The notes beneath the pieces are model-generated. The model saw only the letters and a list, made by a program, of their open reading frames with translations. It was not told the origin of the DNA and made no database searches. Positions 1 to 5,373 of a DNA stretch of 5,512 bases are shown here, one piece after another. Origin of the DNA: Acidimicrobiaceae bacterium. GTDB taxonomy: Bacteria; Actinomycetota; Acidimicrobiia; Acidimicrobiales; UBA8190. The stretch spans positions 740 to 6,251 of the forward strand of contig PKWD01000117.1 of the NCBI GenBank assembly GCA_003131945.1, written 5' to 3'. Each line of letters opens with the position of its first letter. Position 1 is the first letter of the stretch. A program made the position numbers and the translations under genes.

Positions 1-1
1 G

Positions 2-145
2 TCCGACGAGACCCTCGACCGCATCGACACCGTGGTGGGCCCCGGCGTCACTCTCGACCCCGAAGACGCAGGGTGGAAGCCCCCGTCGGTGGCCGACGCC
101 TGGCGTCGTCGGCGTCCGCCCGCCACCCGGAGCTCGGGCGGCTGA
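2..145 (+). CDS. Aldo/keto reductase family protein, C-terminal end (5'-truncated)
   Basis: Only the last 47 codons are present, ending in TGA at 143-145; the gene begins before the window. The visible protein reads LDRIDTVVGPGVTLDPEDAG and then W-K-P-P, ending in an Arg/Pro-rich tail. This resembles the C-terminal segment of actinobacterial aldo/keto reductases, where a final helix of the type LDxIDxIVPPGxxxNPxDAG is followed by a short basic tail. Such enzymes are cytosolic NADPH-dependent carbonyl reductases with a TIM-barrel fold, but the catalytic Tyr/Lys/His lie outside the window and cannot be checked. The gene is on the same strand as the acyl-CoA ligase, 58 nt upstream of it, so the two may be co-transcribed. 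The assignment rests on a short segment recognised from memory; another oxidoreductase is possible. The reading frame itself is well supported by GC-rich third positions up to the stop. Confidence 0.6.
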   Translation, partial: SDETLDRIDTVVGPGVTLDPEDAGWKPPSVADAWRRRRPPATRSSGG

Positions 146-146
146 A

Positions 147-163
147 CCTCGAAGGATCCGAGG
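147..163 (+). other. Short inverted repeat between the reductase and the ligase
   Basis: CCTCG at 147-151 and CGAGG at 159-163 form a 5-bp stem with a 7-nt loop directly after the upstream stop codon. There is no T-tract; the following bases are CCAGAAAACCCC. It could be a weak terminator or mRNA-processing hairpin, or chance in GC-rich DNA. Confidence 0.2.
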
Positions 164-185
164 CCAGAAAACCCCTCACCGAGAC

Positions 186-194
186 AAGGAAGGA
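186..194 (+). promoter_or_regulatory. Ribosome binding site of the acyl-CoA ligase gene
   Basis: The purine run AAGGAAGGA has its AGGA core (191-194) 9 nt before the ATG at 204. This is the best Shine-Dalgarno in the window and supports ATG 204 over the in-frame ATGs at 222 and 228. Confidence 0.75.
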
Positions 195-203
195 ATCCGC
201 ACC

Positions 204-1985
204 ATGCCGAGTTCGGCACCGATGACGATGGAGGAGGCCAACCGCACCCTCACCGCCGCCGGTCAGATGTTCGAGATGGAGGAGGTGGAGATACGGGGCG
301 TCGTCACTCGGGTGTGGAGGAACGCACCTGCCGGCCTGCGGGCCATCCTCGAGCTCTCGCGCTCTCACGGCGAGCAGGACTATCTCGTCTACGAGGATGA
401 GCGGACGACCTTCGAAGAGAGCTACGGCATCGCCGCCGGACTGGCGCGGTCGCTCCAGGAGCGTTTCGGCGTGGAGAAGGGCGACCGGCTGTCGATCGTG
501 ATGCGCAACCTTCCCGAGTGGGTCATGGCCTTCTGGGCCACCACCGCCGCCGGCGCAGTGGCGGTGCCCCTGAACGCCTGGTGGACAGGGCCGGAGCTGC
601 AGTACGGGCTCCACGACTCGGAGACCGCCGTCGCCTTCGTGGACGCCGAGCGTCTGGTCCGCCTGCGCCCGCATTTCGACGAGCTCCCCCACCTGCGGGC
701 CGTGGTGGTCACGAACGAAGATCGAAGCGCCCCCCGAGACCTCCCTCCGTCGTCGGTGCCGGTGATCACCTTCGCCGAGCTGGTGGCCGACGGCCGGACC
801 GGTTCGGCAACGGGGGATGTCACCCTTCCCGATGTCGAGGTGACGCCCGAGGACGACGCCACGATCTTCTACACCTCGGGGACCACGGGGAAGCCGAAAG
901 GCGCCATAGGGACCCACCGCAACATGGCCACCAACCTGATGAGCCTGTTCTTCCTGAACGCGCGGGCGACGCTACGCGGCGCCAACGGACCGGCCGACAG
1001 CGCTAATGTGGATCGCAACGCCTACCTCCTGTCGGTGCCGCTCTTCCACGCCACCGGATGCCACTCGATCCTGGTGGCCAACACGGCGGCGGGGAACAAG
1101 CTGGTGATGATGCACCACTGGAACCCCGAGCGCGCTCTGGAGCTCATCGAGCGCGAACGCATCACAACCTTCGGGGGCGTCCCGGCCATGGCCATGCAGG
1201 TGATCGACTCTGCGGACTTTGCCACACGCGATACGTCCTCGGTGCGCTCGGTGGCCTACGGCGGGGCCCCGGCCCCTCCCGATCTCGTGCGGCGGATCAA
1301 GGAGCACTTCCCCGTGGGCGCACCCTCCAACGGCTACGGGCTCACCGAGACCTCCTCGGTCACCACCATGAACGTGGGGGACGACTACGTCCGTAAGCCC
1401 GACAGCGTGGGGCCGGCCGTCCCGGTGTGCGACGTCGCCGTCGTGCCCGACAACTACGAGGGGGCCGAGCCCACCACCGACCTGGCGGCGGGGCCGGAGG
1501 TGGTGGGCGAGCTGTGGATCAAGGGACCGAACGTCGTACGCGGCTACTGGAACAAGCCCGAGGCCACGGCCGCCTCGTTCACCCGGGGATGGCTCCATTC
1601 CGGTGACATCGCCCGTATCGACGAGGAGGGCTTCATCCACATCGTCGACCGGGCCAAGGACATGCTGATCCGGGGGGGCGAGAACGTCTACTCGGTCGAG
1701 GTCGAAGCCGCACTGTTCGAACATCCGTCGGTGGCCGACTGCGCCGTGATCGGCGTCCCCCACCCCGTCTTGGGCGAGGAGGTGGGCGCCGCTGTGGTGC
1801 TGCGCCCGGGGACCACGGTGACGGCCGAAGAGCTCGGCCGCTTCGCCCGAGAAAGGCTGGCCTCATTCATGGTTCCCAACCACTTCTGGTTCCTGTCTCA
1901 ACCCCTCCCCCGCAATCCACAGGGCAAGGTGCTCAAACGCGAGCTGCGCACGTCCCTCGTAGGCGAGACACCGGTGATCCCATGA
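204..1985 (+). CDS. AMP-forming acyl-CoA ligase (class I adenylate-forming enzyme)
   Basis: Activates a carboxylic acid with ATP to an acyl-adenylate and transfers it to coenzyme A; cytosolic or membrane-peripheral. All core motifs of the AMP-binding superfamily are seen: the phosphate-binding loop YTSGTTGKPKGA at residues 223-234, YGGAP near 352-356, YGLTET at 378-383, GWLHSGD at 462-468, the hinge stretch IVDRAKDMLIRGGENV at 480-495, and a C-terminal PRNPQGKVLKREL at 569-581 whose Lys575 is the expected adenylation lysine. No motif is visibly damaged, and 593 aa is within the usual range for the family. The N-terminus (FEMEEVEIRGV, then TRVWRNAP) resembles actinobacterial ligases annotated as long-chain or general fatty-acid-CoA ligases. 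The start is set by a strong Shine-Dalgarno. The stop overlaps the next gene's ATG by 4 nt, so ligase and dehydrogenase are probably translationally coupled. Substrate is unknown: fatty, branched, aromatic or terpenoid/steroid side-chain acids all remain possible. Confidence 0.93.
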   Translation: MPSSAPMTMEEANRTLTAAGQMFEMEEVEIRGVVTRVWRNAPAGLRAILELSRSHGEQDYLVYEDERTTFEESYGIAAGLARSLQERFGVEKGDRLSIVMRNLPEWVMAFWATTAAGAVAVPLNAWWTGPELQYGLHDSETAVAFVDAERLVRLRPHFDELPHLRAVVVTNEDRSAPRDLPPSSVPVITFAELVADGRTGSATGDVTLPDVEVTPEDDATIFYTSGTTGKPKGAIGTHRNMATNLMSLFFLNARATLRGANGPADSANVDRNAYLLSVPLFHATGCHSILVANTAAGNKLVMMHHWNPERALELIERERITTFGGVPAMAMQVIDSADFATRDTSSVRSVAYGGAPAPPDLVRRIKEHFPVGAPSNGYGLTETSSVTTMNVGDDYVRKPDSVGPAVPVCDVAVVPDNYEGAEPTTDLAAGPEVVGELWIKGPNVVRGYWNKPEATAASFTRGWLHSGDIARIDEEGFIHIVDRAKDMLIRGGENVYSVEVEAALFEHPSVADCAVIGVPHPVLGEEVGAAVVLRPGTTVTAEELGRFARERLASFMVPNHFWFLSQPLPRNPQGKVLKRELRTSLVGETPVIP

Positions 1986-2797
1986 CCACGTCGACCGGTG
2001 AAGCACCGGCCTCCGGCGCCGCCCTCGTGGCTGGTCAGCGCGCCGTCATCACCGGTGGTGGATCCGGCATCGGCCGGGCCGTCTGCCAGCGGCTGGCGGC
2101 CCACGGGGCGAGCGTCGCCGTTCTCGACATCGACTTCGGCTCAGCCAAAGAGACGGCCGAGACCATCGGCGGCTTCGCCGTCGAGGTGGACGTGACCGAT
2201 GCCGAAGCCATGCGCGTTGCCGTCGATGCCGCTGCCGCCGAGCTCGGCGGGGTCTCGATCCTGATGAACAACGCCGGGAACAGCACCATGGCGCCGCTGG
2301 CCGGATGGGACCCCGACGAATGGGACCGGATCGTCCGGCTCAACCTGACCGGAGTCTTCAACGGGATGCGGGCCGGGGTGCCCCACCTGCTGGCCGGCGG
2401 CGATGGCGCCGTCGTCAACACATCGTCGATCAGCGCCACCCGCCCGGCCGCCGGTGAAGCCCCCTACTCGGCGGCCAAGGCCGGGGTCATGGCCCTCACG
2501 GCGTCGGCCGCCCTCGAATACGGGCCGGCCATCAGGGTCAACGCCGTGGCCCCGGGGATGATCCGTACCAACCTCACGAAGCCCCTGCTCGACGGGCTTC
2601 CCGACGAGGTCGAGCGGTACAAGCGGACCACGCCGATGGGCCGCATCGGCGACCCCGAGGACATCGCCGACGTCGTGCTGTTCCTGTGCTCGGACCTCGC
2701 CCGCTTCATCACCGGTCAGACCGTCGTGGTGGACGGCGGGATGACATTGCACGGTGCCGGGGTGGACGGCTTGTTCGCCCGCTTTTTCACCCGCTGA
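1982..2797 (+). CDS. Short-chain dehydrogenase/reductase (classical SDR, FabG-like)
   Basis: A 271-aa NAD(P)-dependent oxidoreductase of the classical SDR family, cytosolic, expected to interconvert an alcohol and a ketone (3-oxoacyl, steroid or similar). The Rossmann glycine motif TGGGSGIG is at 24-31, and Asp49 at the end of beta-2 suggests NAD(H) rather than NADP(H). Asp70-Val71 matches the adenine-contact position and NNAG is at 96-99. The catalytic tetrad is complete: Asn121, Ser149, Tyr162 and Lys166, with the usual 13-residue Ser-Tyr spacing and YSAAK motif. The VNAVAPG segment and the C-terminal GQTVVVDGG stretch are typical of the family. A roughly 18-residue tail follows (HGAGVDGLFARFFTR at the end), somewhat longer than FabG and possibly part of the substrate lid or oligomer contact. 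The ATG overlaps the ligase stop as ATGA and lacks a convincing Shine-Dalgarno, consistent with coupling. FabG-type annotations are generic, so the substrate should be read from the coupled ligase rather than from fatty-acid synthesis. Confidence 0.92.
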   Translation: MTTSTGEAPASGAALVAGQRAVITGGGSGIGRAVCQRLAAHGASVAVLDIDFGSAKETAETIGGFAVEVDVTDAEAMRVAVDAAAAELGGVSILMNNAGNSTMAPLAGWDPDEWDRIVRLNLTGVFNGMRAGVPHLLAGGDGAVVNTSSISATRPAAGEAPYSAAKAGVMALTASAALEYGPAIRVNAVAPGMIRTNLTKPLLDGLPDEVERYKRTTPMGRIGDPEDIADVVLFLCSDLARFITGQTVVVDGGMTLHGAGVDGLFARFFTR

Positions 2798-2835
2798 CCT
2801 TCTCGGGGCTGCCTTAGAGACGCGGGTCGACGGGT

Positions 2836-2851
2836 TCGCTCTCGAGGGCGA
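2836..2851. repeat. 16-nt imperfect palindrome centred on CTCGAG
   Basis: TCGCTCTCGAGGGCGA reads as an inverted repeat with a single mismatch (T2840/G2847, a G-U wobble in RNA). It lies 39 nt after the dehydrogenase stop and could be the first of two hairpins ending that transcript, or a protein-binding site. Confidence 0.35.
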
Positions 2852-2859
2852 GGACGTCG

Positions 2860-2877
2860 AAGAGCACGGGTGCTCTT
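2860..2877. terminator. Perfect 18-nt palindrome, possible terminator hairpin or operator
   Basis: AAGAGCAC at 2860-2867 and GTGCTCTT at 2870-2877 are exact reverse complements. As RNA this is a 7-bp stem with a CGGG tetraloop, 62 nt after the dehydrogenase stop. Only two Ts end the right arm and GGG follows, so it is not a canonical U-tract terminator. U-poor hairpin terminators have been proposed in actinobacteria. The tight 2-nt centre in DNA would equally suit a dimeric regulator. Confidence 0.4.
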
Positions 2878-2882
2878 GGGCC

Positions 2883-2892
2883 GGACCGGTCC
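2883..2892. repeat. Perfect 10-nt palindrome GGACCGGTCC
   Basis: A self-complementary decamer only 5 nt after the 18-nt palindrome. In isolation such a GC-rich decamer can arise by chance; it is noted for its position as the third palindrome within 57 nt. Confidence 0.3.
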
Positions 2893-3015
2893 AGGCTACA
2901 GAGGGCTGACCAGCGCTCTCACCAGTCCCTGGAGGGCTCCCGACGCCAGGCCGGCGACCGGGCACCGACGACCGCCTCTGCGGGGGTGATGCCGTCGGTT
3001 TACGGACCTGAGGGT

Positions 3016-3030
3016 GGGGGTAGTTCCCCC
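3016..3030 (+). promoter_or_regulatory. GGGGG-TAGTT-CCCCC inverted repeat upstream of the zinc-ribbon ORF
   Basis: Five G and five C flank a 5-nt AT-rich centre, 27 nt before the GTG start at 3058. It is preceded by a partly similar G-run (AGGGT at 3011-3015). The spacing and form fit an operator for a dimeric regulator; NarL/FixJ-type sites can have G-run/C-run arms with an AT-rich centre. It could also fold as a small leader hairpin. No binding protein can be assigned from sequence. Confidence 0.35.
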
Positions 3031-3045
3031 CATGCCTCAAATCGT

Positions 3046-3049
3046 GGAG
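3046..3049 (+). promoter_or_regulatory. Ribosome binding site for the zinc-ribbon ORF
   Basis: GGAG lies 8 nt before the GTG at 3058. The upstream GTG/ATG pair (2986, 2989) has no comparable spaced purine motif, and starting there would place the palindrome inside the coding sequence. Hence GTG 3058 is preferred. Confidence 0.45.
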
Positions 3050-3057
3050 CCGCACAG

Positions 3058-3240
3058 GTGACCCGCCCCTACGTGCGCCGACACCGCCGTCCAGAACGGT
3101 CCGAGCTTCTCGCCCACCTCGTCACCTGGTGTCCCGGCTGCGGGTGGGAGGTCACCCTGGCCGACTGCGTGTCCGTGTCCGTCGTCGCAACGGGGTCGCC
3201 GGCCCACACGACATGGCGATGCGCTCGGTGCGCCCGGTGA
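3058..3240 (+). CDS. Small zinc-ribbon protein (about 60 aa), function unknown
   Basis: The protein has a basic N-terminus (an Arg/His-rich stretch at residues 7-14), then two CxxC knuckles: Cys25-Pro-Gly-Cys28-Gly and Cys55-Ala-Arg-Cys58. They are separated by 26 residues of alternating hydrophobics, as expected for a zinc-ribbon beta-hairpin. Cys37 is an extra cysteine between them. The chain ends two residues after the last Cys. Small one-domain zinc ribbons with this CPxCG...WRCxxC pattern occur in actinobacteria and are usually uncharacterised; nucleic-acid or protein binding is a guess. Third codon positions are mostly G/C, and the four cysteines fall in the right register, which argues for real coding. 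GTG 3058 is chosen for its GGAG; a longer form from 2986 would add 24 low-complexity residues. It converges on the response regulator gene, whose stop is 34 nt away. Confidence 0.55.
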   Translation: MTRPYVRRHRRPERSELLAHLVTWCPGCGWEVTLADCVSVSVVATGSPAHTTWRCARCAR

Positions 3241-3247
3241 CCCGGTC

Positions 3248-3269
3248 AGCGCCGCGTCCGGCCGGCGCT
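3248..3269. terminator. GC-rich hairpin between convergent genes
   Basis: AGCGCCG at 3248-3254 pairs exactly with CGGCGCT at 3263-3269 (7 bp, 8-nt loop). It sits in the 34-nt gap between the zinc-ribbon stop and the response regulator stop, so it could serve both strands. Neither side has a T-tract, so intrinsic termination is only inferred from position and stability. Confidence 0.45.
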
Positions 3270-3274
3270 CGGCC

Positions 3275-3940
3275 CTAGAGCAGCCGTCGATCGGAGGCCC
3301 AGCGGGTGAGCTGGTGCCGGCTCGACAGCTGGAGCTTGCGCAGAACGGCCGACACGTGGCTCTCCACCGTCTTGACCGAAATGGACAGCTCCCTCGCTAC
3401 TTCCTTGTAGGCGTACCCACGGGCGATGAGGCGGAGCACCTCTCGCTCGCGCGGGGTGAGTTGATCGAGCTCCGGGTCGAAGGTCACGGTGCCACCCCCG
3501 GCGGCCCCGGGATCGGCGGCGAAGGCGTCGAGAACGAAGCCGGCCAGCCGGGGTGAGAACACCGCGTCCCCGTCGGCCACGCGCACGATCGCCTCGGTGA
3601 GCTCGGGTCCTGAGATGGTCTTCGTCACGTAGCCGCGGGCGCCGGCCCGGATCACGCCGATGACGTCCTCGGCCGCGTCGGACACCGACAGGGCCAGGAA
3701 CCTGACGTCGGGCTGGATACGGCCCACGGCTTCGATGACCGCTTGTCCACCACCGTCGGGCATGTGCACGTCGACCAGGACGACGTCGGGCACGCGCTCA
3801 ACGATCATCTCGATCGCCGCCGCCACCTCGTCGGCTTCGCCCACGACCTCGACCTCGGGACCGAGCTCGGCCCGCACCCCGGCACGGAAGAGCCGGTGGT
3901 CGTCGGCCAGGAAGACCCGAAGAGGGTCCCGGGTACTCAT
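3275..3940 (-). CDS. NarL/FixJ-family response regulator
   Basis: A 221-aa transcription factor, phosphorylated by the adjacent sensor kinase. The N-terminal receiver domain (about residues 7-120) shows Asp13-Asp14 for Mg2+ binding, the phosphoacceptor Asp57 in VLVDVHMPDGGG, Ser85 at the switch Ser/Thr position and Lys107 in the GARGYVTK motif. After a linker (about 140-158) comes a C-terminal LuxR-type helix-turn-helix: LTPREREVLRLIARGYAYKE from 161, then VARELSISVKTVESHVSAVL to 200. Both domains are complete and the length is normal. The ATG at 3940 starts right before the first receiver strand; a longer frame to 4177 only adds residues antisense-shifted from the kinase gene. The ATG overlaps the kinase stop (ATGA, 3937-3940), giving translational coupling, and AAGG lies immediately upstream of it. 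Target genes are unknown. The divergent promoter region near 5307-5346 is the natural first candidate for autoregulation. Confidence 0.93.
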   Translation of the reverse strand: MSTRDPLRVFLADDHRLFRAGVRAELGPEVEVVGEADEVAAAIEMIVERVPDVVLVDVHMPDGGGQAVIEAVGRIQPDVRFLALSVSDAAEDVIGVIRAGARGYVTKTISGPELTEAIVRVADGDAVFSPRLAGFVLDAFAADPGAAGGGTVTFDPELDQLTPREREVLRLIARGYAYKEVARELSISVKTVESHVSAVLRKLQLSSRHQLTRWASDRRLL

Positions 3941-5271
3941 CCTTCGCTGTCCGACCTGGGCATGACGAGCTCCACCTCCGTGCCTTCGCCCGGAGTACTG
4001 CGGATATCGGCCGTCCCCCCGTGCCGGGAGATCCTGGCTCGGATCGACTCCGAGATGCCTCGTCGGTCCTCGCCCACATCGGCCGGATCGAACCCCTTGC
4101 CGCGGTCCCGCACGAACATCGATACCCGGTTCGGCTCCACCTCCACGAACATCGACACCGTGGGCGCCCCCGACCATGCGGCGGCGTTGGCCGTGGCCTC
4201 CCGACCCGCCGCCAGCAGAGCCCGCATCGATTCGGTCAGAGCGCAGTCCCCCACCACCACGGTCACCACGGCGACGCGGTGGCTCTCCTCCACCTCACTC
4301 TCGATGACGGAGACCCCCTCGGCCAACGTGGTCACCAGGGCAGGGTCGAACGATCCCGGAGGCCGGGCGTCGAACAACCAGGCCCGCAGTTCGCGCTCCT
4401 GGGCCCGGGCCAGGCGGGTCACCTCACGGGGGTCACCCGACGACCGCTGGATGAGCGCCAGGGTCTGCAGGACCGAGTCGTGGATGGCGGCGGCCATGTC
4501 GGCGCGCTCCTGAGTACGGACGCGTTCGCGGCGTTCCACCGACAGGTCGCGGGCGACGGCCAGCCACCAGGGACCGAACATCACCAGGAACCCCAGGATG
4601 ACGACGGCCGCTGAACCGACGGCGTCGAGGGTGGCCCCCGTCGGGTGTCTGGTGGCCACCAAGCCGCCGAGCCCGGCCGCAATCAAGACGACACCCACGA
4701 CCACCCGGACGATGAGGGCCCGGGGCGTCCGGCGGTCGGGGATACCGACGACAGGTGCCTGCTCGACGACCTGGCGGAGAAAGGTCTTCTCTTCGTCGGA
4801 GGCGGCGCGCCACACGACCACCAACCCGGTCGTGCCGAGCGAGACCGGCCAGATGAGATTGGCGGCGAAGGTCAGCCCCAGGGCCGCTAGGGCGAGCAGG
4901 ATGGATCCGAGAACAGTGGCAATGGCCAGCCCGAGAGCGACCGTGCGCCGGTCGCCCAGGGCTCGGCGCCCGATCGAGATCGTCTCCCCCTGGCGGGGTA
5001 TGACCAACCAGGCCAGGACGTAGAGCGCGAATCCCGAGCCGTCGCCGATCGACAACACGGCGAAGATCAGACGCAGCAGGTTGGCATCGATGCCGAAACG
5101 GGCCGACAGACCGCCGGCCACGCCACCCACCATCCGGTCCGTCGTGCTGCGACGCAAGGGGCCGGCCTGCCGGGGGACCTGCCACCGGGGCCGTCGGTGG
5201 TGCGTCGACGGCGGGCGCTCGCCGCTGGCGGGATCATCGGGGATGAACCGATGATCGCATGACGGGACCAC
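3937..5271 (-). CDS. PspC-domain sensor histidine kinase (NarL-type HK)
   Basis: A membrane sensor kinase paired with the downstream response regulator. Numbering from GTG 5271 (444 aa), a PspC domain spans about 39-93 (LRRSTTDRMVGGVAGGLSAR, then FGIDANLLRLIF and YVLAWLVIP). Hydrophobic membrane stretches lie near 65-92, 112-155, 185-207 and 219-240. The dimerisation box RADMAAAIHDSVLQTL carries phosphoacceptor His264. The ATPase domain has an N-box REATANAAAWSGA (Asn362), a G1 box DRGKGFDP (Asp389), a G2-like RRGISES (Gly405) and a late GEGT (about 428-431). The N-box has Ala-Trp where relatives usually show Lys/Arg-His. PspC modules are tied to envelope stress in other bacteria, so membrane stress sensing is inferred. 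The start is uncertain: GTG codons at 5292, 5280 and 5271 are in frame, none with a good Shine-Dalgarno. TTG 5157 would begin exactly at the PspC domain, and the 5433 ATG would overlap the divergent gene. Confidence 0.9.
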   Translation of the reverse strand: MVPSCDHRFIPDDPASGERPPSTHHRRPRWQVPRQAGPLRRSTTDRMVGGVAGGLSARFGIDANLLRLIFAVLSIGDGSGFALYVLAWLVIPRQGETISIGRRALGDRRTVALGLAIATVLGSILLALAALGLTFAANLIWPVSLGTTGLVVVWRAASDEEKTFLRQVVEQAPVVGIPDRRTPRALIVRVVVGVVLIAAGLGGLVATRHPTGATLDAVGSAAVVILGFLVMFGPWWLAVARDLSVERRERVRTQERADMAAAIHDSVLQTLALIQRSSGDPREVTRLARAQERELRAWLFDARPPGSFDPALVTTLAEGVSVIESEVEESHRVAVVTVVVGDCALTESMRALLAAGREATANAAAWSGAPTVSMFVEVEPNRVSMFVRDRGKGFDPADVGEDRRGISESIRARISRHGGTADIRSTPGEGTEVELVMPRSDSEG

Positions 5272-5306
5272 GCCGACCACCGGGAGGGTCACCCAGACCG
5301 GGAGGC

Positions 5307-5346
5307 ACCCGTCGGGGTTGTCTCCGGGTGATACCCGATACCGGGT
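5307..5346. promoter_or_regulatory. Cluster of CGGGT/ACCCG half-sites in the divergent intergenic region
   Basis: ACCCG occurs at 5307-5311 and 5333-5337, CGGGT at 5325-5329 and 5342-5346, and a near copy CGGGG at 5313-5317. Two overlapping inverted repeats result: 5325-5337 (3-nt spacer) and 5333-5346 (4-nt spacer). A direct repeat GATACC (5330-5335 and 5337-5342, 7-bp period) lies inside. The block lies between the kinase gene and the divergent gene, ending 27 nt before ATG 5374, where an operator or promoter control region is expected. Binding by the neighbouring response regulator is inference. Confidence 0.5.
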
Positions 5347-5361
5347 TGGGGGCCGGACGCT

Positions 5362-5367
5362 CAAGAT
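5362..5367 (+). promoter_or_regulatory. Possible -10 element of a leaderless divergent transcript
   Basis: CAAGAT matches the TANNNT-type -10 consensus at its conserved second A and last T and ends 6 nt before ATG 5374. Transcription could therefore start at or near the A of the start codon. No clear Shine-Dalgarno precedes 5374, which fits a leaderless mRNA, but no convincing -35 is visible. Confidence 0.25.
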
Positions 5368-5373
5368 GACCCC

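Larger units (their letters stand above)
2798..3057. other. Intergenic interval without a convincing gene, rich in palindromes
   Basis: About 260 nt between the dehydrogenase stop and the zinc-ribbon start. Forward and reverse translations give Arg/Pro/Gly-rich sequence without recognisable domains. It contains three palindromic segments (2836-2851, 2860-2877, 2883-2892) and a GGGGG-N5-CCCCC element (3016-3030), listed separately. A 45-codon minus-strand ORF (3033 down to 2896) exists, but its codon use is not clearly coding. I see no T-rich terminator tract after the dehydrogenase. Confidence 0.6.

Noticed and set aside
48..917. Long minus-strand ORF (289 codons) across the ligase 5' end
   Set aside because: It lies antisense to the ligase, is rich in Arg/Gly/His with no domain, and is explained by GC-rich codon bias that removes stops from the opposite strand.
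972..1763. Minus-strand ORF of 263 codons inside the ligase
   Set aside because: Antisense to conserved ligase motifs; composition is Gly/His/Val/Arg-rich shadow sequence without a ribosome binding site.
2141..3055. Minus-strand ORF of 304 codons spanning the dehydrogenase and the intergenic region
   Set aside because: Mostly antisense to a complete SDR gene. The extension into the intergenic part is low-complexity and shows no domain.
3941..4177. N-terminal extension of the response regulator to an upstream ATG
   Set aside because: The added 79 residues are an out-of-frame reading of the kinase ATPase domain. The receiver domain begins just after the ATG at 3940, which overlaps the kinase stop.
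3743..4513. Plus-strand ORF of 256 codons opposite the kinase and regulator
   Set aside because: Antisense to both two-component genes; Thr/Ser/Arg-rich shadow translation without a recognisable fold.
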